24,435 bases of DNA from Candidatus Poseidoniaceae archaeon (lineage in GTDB: Archaea; Thermoplasmatota; Poseidoniia; Poseidoniales; Poseidoniaceae). The notes below the pieces were generated by a model, which did not search any database, was not told where the DNA came from, and saw only the letters and a program-made list of their open reading frames with translations. Positions within the stretch are counted from its first letter, which is position 1, and each line of letters opens with the position of its first letter. The position numbers and the translations under genes were made by a program. Below, piece after piece: positions 1-7,925 of the stretch. The stretch lies in contig JAPKCL010000015.1 of NCBI GenBank assembly GCA_028822955.1, positions 1 to 24,435 of the forward strand, given 5' to 3'.

Positions 1-8
1 ATTGCAGC

Positions 9-440
9 ATGGAAAATTCTCACCGGCACGCAATGACTAGGGTGGAGAGAAAACTCTTGGATTTGCTTTATTCCAACGGATTTGGAAAATGGTTTCAAAC
101 TTTTTTTGATATAGCCCCTCATCTAACCCAAGACGGGTACGAGAATGATTACGATGAATCTGAGATTATACTCGAAGCGTTAGCTGAACATTTCACACCA
201 GAACCAAGTGCTAAAAATAGAAAAAAATTTAGATCAATAGACGATTCATATGCAAAATTCATCGCATTCTTACAGATTAAGAAAATATGTCAAAGTCCAG
301 CCAAAAGTTCTAATCTTGATGCAACTACACCAGAAAAAATTCAAGAAGTCGAGGAAATGTATACTCGAGATGAGGTATTCTTTAATCCTAAATCATTGGA
401 AGAGGTTACAAGTCGAATAGATAAGTTTCGTAAGAATTGA
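9..440 (+). CDS. Hypothetical protein, possibly 5'-partial
   Basis: I do not recognise this protein of about 143 residues. It is hydrophilic, with no membrane segment, signal peptide or cysteine cluster, and looks largely helical and charged. Its N-terminal third has a hydrophobic-aromatic helix around residues 10-35. The middle is acidic, and the C-terminal 40 residues are Glu/Lys-rich and could form a helix. The reading frame stays open to the left edge, so the true start may lie outside the window; ATGs at 9 and 33 are both possible. The DNA is visibly richer in A/T than the following genes, which could mean a recently acquired or weakly conserved gene. The next gene starts about 90 bp downstream on the same strand. 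Confidence 0.5.
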   Translation: MENSHRHAMTRVERKLLDLLYSNGFGKWFQTFFDIAPHLTQDGYENDYDESEIILEALAEHFTPEPSAKNRKKFRSIDDSYAKFIAFLQIKKICQSPAKSSNLDATTPEKIQEVEEMYTRDEVFFNPKSLEEVTSRIDKFRKN

Positions 441-533
441 TATCTAGTTTTGAAACGAATTGATTGAGGGAAGTTTGAAATCGCGTAGTTTATCCATACG
501 AGGATTCAAAGCATTCGCCTCGAACCCTCACAC

Positions 534-1058
534 ATGGAACGAGCATTACTCGGCGGAGGTTGCTTTTGGTGCACTGAAGGAGCATTCAAAGGATTGTATG
601 GTGTTGAATCGGCATTGCCTGCCTATGCAGGTGGCCATGACCCCAATCCCCGATACGAACCTGTGTGCTCTGGATCGACCGGTCATGCTGAAATCGTAGA
701 AGTCGTTTTTGACCCCGATTTGATTCCTTTCGAAACGCTGCTTGAAGTCTTCTTTACCGTCCATGACCCGACTCAATTCAATCGGCAAGGAAACGATGTT
801 GGTTCTCAATACCGGAGTTGCATCATGCCAACGACAGAACAGCAAGTCGATATTGCACGGTCAACTATTGAAAAAATGCAGGAATTTTACGACCGTCCAA
901 TTGTCACATCCGTAGAAGAAGCAACGTACTTTACCTTAGCAGAAGAATATCATTATGATTACTATGCACGCAACCCTGGTCAAGGCTACTGTATGGCAGT
1001 TGTAGCTCCAAAACTCAGTAAGGTTCGAGCAAAGCACGCTCATCTCTACATAGCGTGA
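534..1058 (+). CDS. msrA: Peptide-methionine (S)-S-oxide reductase MsrA
   Basis: Reduces the S epimer of methionine sulfoxide in proteins and free methionine, repairing oxidative damage in the cytosol with thioredoxin-type electrons. The 174-residue length is normal for a stand-alone MsrA. The family signature GGGCFWC is at residues 7-13, with the nucleophilic cysteine at C10. YAGG, TGHAE, HDPTQFNRQGNDVGSQYRS and EEYHYDYY are all present in the usual order. NPGQGYC near the C-terminus carries C153, a candidate resolving cysteine. No MsrB domain is fused and no msrB is seen nearby. The ATG at 534 leaves only three residues before the core beta strand, so translation probably begins there. The P5C dehydrogenase gene follows after about 32 bp, so the two may be co-transcribed. 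Confidence 0.95.
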   Translation: MERALLGGGCFWCTEGAFKGLYGVESALPAYAGGHDPNPRYEPVCSGSTGHAEIVEVVFDPDLIPFETLLEVFFTVHDPTQFNRQGNDVGSQYRSCIMPTTEQQVDIARSTIEKMQEFYDRPIVTSVEEATYFTLAEEYHYDYYARNPGQGYCMAVVAPKLSKVRAKHAHLYIA

Positions 1059-1090
1059 TGTTGAAGTGGCGGGTGCGATAGCATCGGTGC

Positions 1091-2728
1091 ATGGTGAACA
1101 ATGTTCCTCGCCCACCGACCCCTGTTAACGAACCCATACTCGGCTATCTTCCTGGAAGTCCTGAACGTATTGCTTTGAAAGCTGAAATTGCACGACAAGA
1201 AAGTGAAATCATTGAAATTCCATGTATTATCAACGGCAAGGAAGTCTTCACTGGCGATGTTGTCGAACAAGTCATGCCACACGATCACAGTCACGTGATT
1301 GCTCGTGTTCACATGGCAAGTAAAGCCAACGTCGAAGAAGCCATTCAAGCCTCTCTCGATGCACACGAAATGTGGTCAACTATGCCATGGGAAGCTCGTG
1401 CTGCCATTTTCCTCAAAGCCAGTGAATATTTGAGAGGCGACTATCGTGCTCAAATCAATGCCAGCACCATGCTCAATCAATCGAAAACATGCCATCAAGC
1501 AGAAATTGATGCTGCATGTGAACTGATCGACTTTTGGCGCTTTAATACCAATTATGCTCGTGAAATATACGAAAATCTTCAACCACCGGTTTCGACTTCT
1601 GCTATGTGGAACTCAAGCGAAGTTCGGCCATTGGAAGGATTCGTCTTTTCAGTCACACCGTTTAACTTCTCCAGCATCGCTGCAAACTTGCCATCAAGCA
1701 TGGCAATCATGGGTAACACTGGAGTATGGAAACCAAGTCGAAACTCCTATGTATCCAACTACTTACTTATGCGACTGATGATGGATGCTGGCCTTCCAGC
1801 AGGTGTTATCAACTTCATACCAGGCAAAGCCAGTATGGTAGGAGATACCGTACTTGCACACCCCATGCTCGCTGGGATTCACTTCACAGGTTCAACATCG
1901 GTCTTCCGAAAGATGTGGCGAGATGTTGCCAATAACCTTGAAAATTACCGTTCGTATCCACGTGTCGTCGGAGAAACTGGAGGCAAGGACTTCATTGTCG
2001 CGCATCCAGACTGCGATGAAAAAGCAGTCATTGTAGCACTACTTCGTGGTTCTTTCGAGTTCCAAGGACAGAAGTGCAGTGCTTCAAGTCGCGCCTATAT
2101 CCCTCAAACTGTATGGAACAACATCAAGGATGAATATTGTGCTGAAGTCGGTAAAATCACCATTGGTGACCCACGAGACTTCACCAATTTCATGTCAGCA
2201 GTGATCGATAAGAAATCCTTTGACAACATCACCGGTTATATCGACCGAGCAAAAGCAGATTCCGGCTGTGAAATCGTCACAGGAGGAGGCTATGATGGCT
2301 CCAAAGGTTACTTTGTTGAACCGACAACTATCGTATGTTCAGACCCTCATTATGAATCGATGGCGCAGGAAATATTTGGACCAGTACTTTCGATTCACGT
2401 CTATCCAGACAACGGTTTCGATGCTGTTCTCAAGACCTGTGATGAGACTTCAGAATACGCCTTAACCGGCTCAATTTTTGCTACCAAGCGTGAAGATGTT
2501 ATTACTGCAATGAATGTACTTCGCTATGCTGCTGGTAATTTCTACATCAACGATAAGCCAACAGGCGCCGTTGTCGGCCAACAACCGTTTGGCGGAGCAC
2601 GTGGCAGTGGAACCAACGATAAAGCGGGCTCTCCTCTCAATTTGTTGCGCTGGGTCTCTCCTCGTTCGATTAAGGAAACATTCGCACCTCCACACTCGTG
2701 GGGATACGGTTTCCTCAGTGAAAAGTGA
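1091..2728 (+). CDS. pruA: L-glutamate gamma-semialdehyde (1-pyrroline-5-carboxylate) dehydrogenase, ALDH4 type
   Basis: Oxidises L-glutamate 5-semialdehyde, the hydrolysed form of 1-pyrroline-5-carboxylate, to glutamate with NAD+. This is the second step of proline breakdown and also serves arginine/ornithine breakdown. At 545 residues it matches the single-domain eukaryote-like ALDH4A1 family rather than bifunctional bacterial PutA. The catalytic base lies in VGETGGKDF (E295) and the nucleophile in GQKCSASSR (C329). The PFNF, GNTGVWKPS and EIFGPVLS blocks are recognisable. The N-terminal 50 residues, including LGYLPGSPER, also follow the ALDH4 pattern. No proline dehydrogenase gene is in the window. 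Its 3' end faces a small membrane-protein gene with a 10-bp gap. Function is secure at family level; substrate is inferred from family resemblance. Confidence 0.92.
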   Translation: MVNNVPRPPTPVNEPILGYLPGSPERIALKAEIARQESEIIEIPCIINGKEVFTGDVVEQVMPHDHSHVIARVHMASKANVEEAIQASLDAHEMWSTMPWEARAAIFLKASEYLRGDYRAQINASTMLNQSKTCHQAEIDAACELIDFWRFNTNYAREIYENLQPPVSTSAMWNSSEVRPLEGFVFSVTPFNFSSIAANLPSSMAIMGNTGVWKPSRNSYVSNYLLMRLMMDAGLPAGVINFIPGKASMVGDTVLAHPMLAGIHFTGSTSVFRKMWRDVANNLENYRSYPRVVGETGGKDFIVAHPDCDEKAVIVALLRGSFEFQGQKCSASSRAYIPQTVWNNIKDEYCAEVGKITIGDPRDFTNFMSAVIDKKSFDNITGYIDRAKADSGCEIVTGGGYDGSKGYFVEPTTIVCSDPHYESMAQEIFGPVLSIHVYPDNGFDAVLKTCDETSEYALTGSIFATKREDVITAMNVLRYAAGNFYINDKPTGAVVGQQPFGGARGSGTNDKAGSPLNLLRWVSPRSIKETFAPPHSWGYGFLSEK

Positions 2729-2738
2729 TATGGAAATT

Positions 2739-3047
2739 TCATTGTTTCTTCTTCTTGTGAATTGACTCTTTTTTACTTCGGTCAATCCGATGCAGTGAAT
2801 CGACCAACACTCGAGTTTCTGTGTTTTGACTCACCAGTGAGATGAGCCACCAACCAATTGTCAATAGTGGTGTAGAGACCAAGAGTACCAGTCCGGCCCA
2901 GAGAGCGATGCTCCCGTCGGTCTTCGGCCATGCCCAGAAACCAGTCACAATGAGAGTTAACAGGAAATACAGACGAGCTGCCTCGCTTGGTGTCGACCAA
3001 CCTCGATGATCACGACGCGGGGCAAACATATATTCTCGTAAGCCCAT
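2739..3047 (-). CDS. Small two-helix membrane protein, unknown function
   Basis: Encodes 102 residues that I cannot assign to a named family. The N-terminal 20 residues are basic and polar. Two hydrophobic stretches follow at about residues 27-40 and 47-73, rich in Trp and Leu, and are probably two membrane helices. The C-terminal 30 residues are strongly basic and end in a lysine run, which would place that tail in the cytosol. The ORF fits tightly against the convergent P5C dehydrogenase gene and starts from an ATG in the gap before the PrsW gene. The composition looks like a real small membrane protein rather than a shadow frame, and no other frame here is convincing. Confidence 0.55.
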   Translation of the reverse strand: MGLREYMFAPRRDHRGWSTPSEAARLYFLLTLIVTGFWAWPKTDGSIALWAGLVLLVSTPLLTIGWWLISLVSQNTETRVLVDSLHRIDRSKKESIHKKKKQ

Positions 3048-3248
3048 GTATCGTTAGAATTCAGTTGAGAATATGAAGGCGTGTATTTCTTCTTGTTATT
3101 CCGGTGGGTTGATGTGTGAGGGGCTGAAGCGTCAACCCCGCAATGATGATGGCTTTGGCCGAATGCTGTAACATCAGTGACGAATGATGGGCGAACTGAG
3201 CGGGACCTCTTCGTAAATGTGATAGGGTAACCTCTCGCTGTTCACACC

Positions 3249-4682
3249 ATGCAGGGTCTTCCAACCACACCGTTGACCCCGCCTCCACCAGGCCTCACGC
3301 TCGTACATCCATCGACTCCATGGAAAGTTGTTCGCTCGATGCTCGGATTTGTATTCCTCGTACTGATAATAGTTCAGGTTTCCTTTGTGACAATATTTGC
3401 AGGGATTCTCGACAGCGACTTTGATGGTGACCTTGGCCCTTCAAACCCATTTTTCACTCTCTTTGGTACTGTTTGCCTCATTCCATGTGTCGTTGGTTTT
3501 TCCTCTCTTCGTCGCCCGAGGCTCACCCATGTAATCCGAGGCAATGAATCTATAGAAGGACGGACATTCAACATGATTGCACCTCATACTGCCATTCAGT
3601 CATCACAGCCAATTCATGTCGACCACCACCTGATTCGAGATTCTGCGCCTTTAGAAATGCCACCTGGTAAGCATTTGTGGTGGTTGTTTTTTGGCGGCGT
3701 TTTCATCAGTACTTTTTGCATGTTTCCGATGATGATTTTTGGCCTCAACATATTGACGGGATTGCTTTTTGCCTTGATTGCAATTCCTGCATTTGTCGTT
3801 GGTTTCTCAACACCTGTTTTTGCTTGGTGGTCGACACTCAACGCCTATTTTGGACTTCCAACAACGCGAAGACTTGCTGAATGGATGCTCATTGCAGGAA
3901 TGGTATCTGCAGCCCCTGCTGTGGTCATTAATTCATTCGTATCCCCTATTTTCCTAAGTGCTCTTGGTTTTGAGACAATGGACCCCATGAGTCTAGGCTT
4001 TGGAATGATTCTCTTTCTATCAGCACCAATTGGTGAAGAACTCTGTAAAGCAGCAGCAATACTTGCTCTTGCACGATTTATCGATAGTCCTCGTCGAGGT
4101 TTCCAGATTGGATTTACAGTGGGCCTCGGCTTCGCTTTGCTTGAGAATTCAGTCTACATTATGTCGACTTTTGCTGCTGGAGAAGCGAGTGCAATCGTCT
4201 TCCCGTTCACAAGTTTCGTCCGAGGTGTTGGTTCCATTCCTGCACATGGACTCTGGACGGGTATTGCAGGATACGCAATTGGTTCATATCTAAGCACACG
4301 AGATATCCCCACCGCTCAACCAGGATATCAGGTCGCCTCTGACCGTACAACACCACCAAGCACAGATCGGTGGATACTCTTGGGCTCTTCAGGCGAAATA
4401 ATGAAGCAATCCGAAACGGAATTCTCGCAACCGATTCCAATTCCAAAATGGCTCTGTTCTTCGAAGGAAGATGCATTCCCACTTCCAAAGAAACCTCTCT
4501 ATGGAATTGCCTTAGCAATGATGTTCCATTCATTTTGGAACGGATCTTCTTGGCTCGTTAGCATCGTATTTGCTGAAACCCATGATGCAGTATTTCTAAT
4601 TGCCATACTGACGTGGACGGCGTTCTTAATCGGCGGGCTTTGGCTCATAACTCGTAGGATTCTACCAACTGCCCTTGCATAA
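3249..4682 (+). CDS. PrsW-family intramembrane metalloprotease
   Basis: A polytopic membrane protein of 477 residues carrying the four conserved blocks of the PrsW family (PF13367), which is distantly related to CAAX/ABI proteases. Block 1 is APIGEELCK, with the paired glutamates E263/E264 and K267. Block 2 is GLGFALLEN (E299, N300). Block 3 is IPAHGLWTG (H333). Block 4 is MFHSFWNG (H427). These are the presumed metal and catalytic residues. Bacillus PrsW cleaves an anti-sigma factor; the archaeal substrate is unknown. A proline-rich cytosolic N-terminus (about 1-25), a soluble loop at about 95-140 and a hydrophilic insertion at about 360-415 make it longer than minimal PrsW proteins. It heads a co-directional run of envelope genes. 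Confidence 0.88.
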   Translation: MQGLPTTPLTPPPPGLTLVHPSTPWKVVRSMLGFVFLVLIIVQVSFVTIFAGILDSDFDGDLGPSNPFFTLFGTVCLIPCVVGFSSLRRPRLTHVIRGNESIEGRTFNMIAPHTAIQSSQPIHVDHHLIRDSAPLEMPPGKHLWWLFFGGVFISTFCMFPMMIFGLNILTGLLFALIAIPAFVVGFSTPVFAWWSTLNAYFGLPTTRRLAEWMLIAGMVSAAPAVVINSFVSPIFLSALGFETMDPMSLGFGMILFLSAPIGEELCKAAAILALARFIDSPRRGFQIGFTVGLGFALLENSVYIMSTFAAGEASAIVFPFTSFVRGVGSIPAHGLWTGIAGYAIGSYLSTRDIPTAQPGYQVASDRTTPPSTDRWILLGSSGEIMKQSETEFSQPIPIPKWLCSSKEDAFPLPKKPLYGIALAMMFHSFWNGSSWLVSIVFAETHDAVFLIAILTWTAFLIGGLWLITRRILPTALA

Positions 4683-4774
4683 CCAGAAAGCACACACGGA
4701 AACGCCATTCACCGTATTTCTTAGGGAAAGCACCTTTCAATGAGAAGAAACCCCGTGCCGCTTGAGGGTTATCT

Positions 4775-5548
4775 ATGGATGTGCTTTCTGGTGGACTTAA
4801 TCAAGGTAATTTGATTGTTACTTCAGTCCTTTTATTGGCTCTCGTCCTTGTTTCACGTCAAGCAAAAATGCTTGACACTCCTGGAATCATTGCTGCCACC
4901 GCACTCGGCTTTGTTGTTGGTGCAATGGGACATTGGACGTGGCTCCTCATTCTTCTCGGATTCCTTTTAGCTTCTCATAAAGCAACTAAATGGCGATTTG
5001 AAGAAAAAAGAGTTCTTGGAATGTCTGAATCGGAAGATGGCCATCGAAGCTACGGTAACGTCATTGCCAACGGTGGCTTACCTGGACTTGTTGCAATTTT
5101 TGCCTTTGTCACAGAAGATTGGTACAACGGTCTTTGGATGTTCAGTGCTGCTGTTGCTGTTGCCTCCGCAGACACATTTGCCAGCGAGATCGGCTGCCTC
5201 GATGAGAATGTCCGTATGATTACGACCATGAAACCATGTGAACCAGGAATGAATGGTGGATTCTCAGCATCAGGGCAAAAAGCCGCATTTGTAGGCTCGT
5301 GCATGATTGCTGGCCTCACTTTTTTGGCTTGGATGGCAACCAATGCAAGTGTTGATGACCTACAGACAGGATTCATAAAAACAGTTCTCGTATCAATTCT
5401 GGGTTGGCTTGGATGCCAAATGGACAGCCTCTTAGGCGCTGTTTTTGAAAACCGTGGTTACCTCACCAAGGGCGGCGTCAATGGTATTTCCATCACCTGT
5501 GGAATGTTAGCAATGTGCGCAATACTCTCTTCAGGATTATTTATTTGA
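4775..5548 (+). CDS. DUF92 / VTE6-like integral membrane protein
   Basis: A 257-residue, mostly hydrophobic protein with the hallmarks of DUF92 (the TIGR00297 group). These are SADTFASEIG at residues 131-140 (D133, E138), GMNGGFSASG at 158-167, GCQMDSLLGA at 213-222 (D217) and TKGGVNGIS at 231-239. The plant member VTE6 phosphorylates phytyl phosphate, so an archaeal homologue might act on an isoprenyl phosphate such as geranylgeranyl phosphate in lipid salvage. That function is inference from the plant protein. The soluble segment around residues 70-95 carries a basic/acidic patch. Start ATG 4775 is the first good start, about 90 bp after the PrsW gene, and the next gene begins 35 bp downstream. 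Confidence 0.85.
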   Translation: MDVLSGGLNQGNLIVTSVLLLALVLVSRQAKMLDTPGIIAATALGFVVGAMGHWTWLLILLGFLLASHKATKWRFEEKRVLGMSESEDGHRSYGNVIANGGLPGLVAIFAFVTEDWYNGLWMFSAAVAVASADTFASEIGCLDENVRMITTMKPCEPGMNGGFSASGQKAAFVGSCMIAGLTFLAWMATNASVDDLQTGFIKTVLVSILGWLGCQMDSLLGAVFENRGYLTKGGVNGISITCGMLAMCAILSSGLFI

Positions 5549-5583
5549 TTTGATTTAATCGTTCTCAAAGGCCCATCGCCTTC

Positions 5584-7917
5584 ATGAACCAAAACCATGT
5601 GGTGGTGACAATGCGCCAGCGTAGCCTTGCCTTGGTCTTGCTTGCACTCCTACTTGGGGTGATGGCAACAAGCGCCGTTAATGCTGCGGAGGACCCCGAA
5701 TACGAACCTGGTTTTGTCGAGTGGGATGTCAAACCCGTTGAACGCTTATTTGTAGAAGGTCTTGACGCAGAAGAAGCCGTTCTTCAACGCCAACGTACCG
5801 ACAACGCAGTTGGTAGCCAACCGGTTGCGTATGGAAACGGAGTCGTGCCTGTGTTCACTGTATCCAGTGAACCGCTACAAAACCCAATCAATGCAACGGT
5901 CAACATGACTGTGTTCTTTTCGGCTTATATCGACGGGGTTGGTGGTCCACAATTCTGTGAACGACAATGGGCAGTAGACAAAGATTTCACTTTGATCTAT
6001 TCAGTAGATGCTGGCGGAGTTCCTGTGTATGATTCAGTGGTGACTCAAGTGGTCGATACCGACACCTCAAATTCTGCCATGAACTTTTCAGGCCAACGTA
6101 TTGAAGCATTCCTCTCAATGGATGTAGGTGATGTATTCACGCTTTCAGTTTCGGCCCAAAACAATTGTATTGGGAGCACCATACAAGTCCAATGGGGAGC
6201 ATTTGAGCAGAACAGTGGTGGCATCGTTATGGAAGGTCAACTCTACGAGCCTGAGGCTCGAGTCTTTGTCGATGCTGAGCGTCGAGCACACATCGAATTT
6301 GAACCATTATTCCCTTGGGGAGCTGATGATGTAAAGACGACAAAATGGGAATTGTGGGGTCCATTAGCCGGTGATGAAAAATTCGTGAAAGATGAAGATT
6401 TGATTATGGAAACCTCGACTGGCAGAATACGAGTTGACCGTTCAATACCAGGCAACAACACCATTTGGGCTTGGTCGGGGTTGATTCCTTTAACGCCCGG
6501 TGATGCAAATTTAGAGTTCTGTATCCAAACAGTATCTGGTGACTTAAACAGTGATTGTCACGCCTTCGGAATCATACGTTTTGATGTTGAAAAGGCCGAT
6601 AAAGGTCTTGCGAGTTCGACTGTATTTTTATCGCTGACCAGCGTTGGTTCATTGATTGGCTTCATGGTCATGATGGTGAGAAAGGACGAACTTCCACCAC
6701 TTCCAATACTTGGAGCAATTCTACTCATGACCATTCTCTTTATTCCGACGGCAATAAGTCAGCCAAATTTGGGTTCAAGTGAACTCATCGATGACCATGC
6801 ACGGGTATTTGACACTGAACTGTATGATGAAAATATGCAATCAATGATGGTCTCCGAACTCTTTGATGGAAAGGACGCACTTATCATCGCTATCGCCTTA
6901 CCAGGCACTCAAAATATTGTTGACCAAGCCACTGAATTAAATAAAACTCTTGACCTAATTGCTGATGAGGTTTCGATTGTGCATGTCCTTTCAGGAATGG
7001 ACGCTTCTGCAACTGACGTTTCATCAATGAAAGCAAACTACAATCTCACATGGTCAACATATGTTGACATCGATGAGTCATTTACTCGAAGTTCGCCAAA
7101 TGGTACATCGGATTCGATACTAGTTCTGGATAAATCAATGCGGGTCGTCTATTCAAACGCACCTTCTGCCTCGTCAGAAGAAATAATCAGCGCTGTTGAA
7201 AGTATTAACAACGGCGGCAGTTCCAGTGTGTGGTCCTATTTCTCTTTGATTTTTGGTCCAGGATTGTTTTTATTCTTCTTAGCACTTCCACGTGAAGAAT
7301 ATGAGGAATTAGAGACACCTTTGCCAATCGGTATGTATTGGGGAGCAATCATTGCTGCAAGTGGTGCTGGAATCGTCTTAGTCAATCTACCACTCCTCTT
7401 AGCGACACTTGCACCAATCCCCTCAAACACTTTGTTCTGGGTTGATATTGCAATGATCGTATGGTTGTTGGAGATGAGCATCGTTACTGCTCGTCGAGGC
7501 ACACCGTTTGAAGCAGACTTTGTAGGTGGAGCAATTCACAAACTGTTCCCAAAGAATTTCCGAGATTGGCGTGGCGTTAAAGACATGAAACGAGATACAT
7601 TGATCGGCATCTGGATGGGATGGTTTGGCTGGTTTGCATTCCCAGCATTATTCTCACAAGGTGTAGGAGCAGCAATGCTCAGTGGAGCATCGGGAATATT
7701 CTTTGGCAGTATTGGATTCATATTAATCGTTCTTCTTGGAGGCGCTACGGTTCTATTGTTGCGAATCATCGCCTCTCTCGGAGGTTCAATCTCACGATTG
7801 TTTGGCGAATACGGATTCGAATCATTCGCTCAATATTCAGGTTGGTGCATTGTTCCTCTCGCCCTCTGGTCAATCGGGAATTCCATTCTGTCCATGCTTG
7901 AAATTGGTATTCTCTGA
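5584..7917 (+). CDS. Exported multi-domain membrane protein with cysteine-free thioredoxin-like domain
   Basis: I do not recognise this 777-residue protein as a named family. It starts with a signal peptide; the second in-frame ATG (residue 10) gives the more typical form, with probable cleavage near VNA-AED. Residues about 30-340 are a beta-rich extracytoplasmic region with several N-x-S/T sequons. Two membrane helices follow at about 345-366 and 371-393, joined by a short charged loop. Residues about 425-542 resemble a thioredoxin fold in pattern, with GKDALIIAIALPG in place of the usual strand plus CxxC and SILVLDKSMRVVYSN as the later strand, but there is no cysteine. About six more helices fill residues 548-777. 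Topology puts the thioredoxin-like part outside. It lies between the DUF92 gene and the nuclease-like gene, all co-directional. Confidence 0.75.
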   Translation: MNQNHVVVTMRQRSLALVLLALLLGVMATSAVNAAEDPEYEPGFVEWDVKPVERLFVEGLDAEEAVLQRQRTDNAVGSQPVAYGNGVVPVFTVSSEPLQNPINATVNMTVFFSAYIDGVGGPQFCERQWAVDKDFTLIYSVDAGGVPVYDSVVTQVVDTDTSNSAMNFSGQRIEAFLSMDVGDVFTLSVSAQNNCIGSTIQVQWGAFEQNSGGIVMEGQLYEPEARVFVDAERRAHIEFEPLFPWGADDVKTTKWELWGPLAGDEKFVKDEDLIMETSTGRIRVDRSIPGNNTIWAWSGLIPLTPGDANLEFCIQTVSGDLNSDCHAFGIIRFDVEKADKGLASSTVFLSLTSVGSLIGFMVMMVRKDELPPLPILGAILLMTILFIPTAISQPNLGSSELIDDHARVFDTELYDENMQSMMVSELFDGKDALIIAIALPGTQNIVDQATELNKTLDLIADEVSIVHVLSGMDASATDVSSMKANYNLTWSTYVDIDESFTRSSPNGTSDSILVLDKSMRVVYSNAPSASSEEIISAVESINNGGSSSVWSYFSLIFGPGLFLFFLALPREEYEELETPLPIGMYWGAIIAASGAGIVLVNLPLLLATLAPIPSNTLFWVDIAMIVWLLEMSIVTARRGTPFEADFVGGAIHKLFPKNFRDWRGVKDMKRDTLIGIWMGWFGWFAFPALFSQGVGAAMLSGASGIFFGSIGFILIVLLGGATVLLLRIIASLGGSISRLFGEYGFESFAQYSGWCIVPLALWSIGNSILSMLEIGIL

Positions 7918-7925
7918 CCGAACCT

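Noticed and set aside
3106..3138. Seven-base inverted repeat GGGTTGA/TCAACCC as a possible small RNA or regulatory hairpin
   Set aside because: The stem is short with a 19-base loop, and no promoter or terminator supports an RNA gene.
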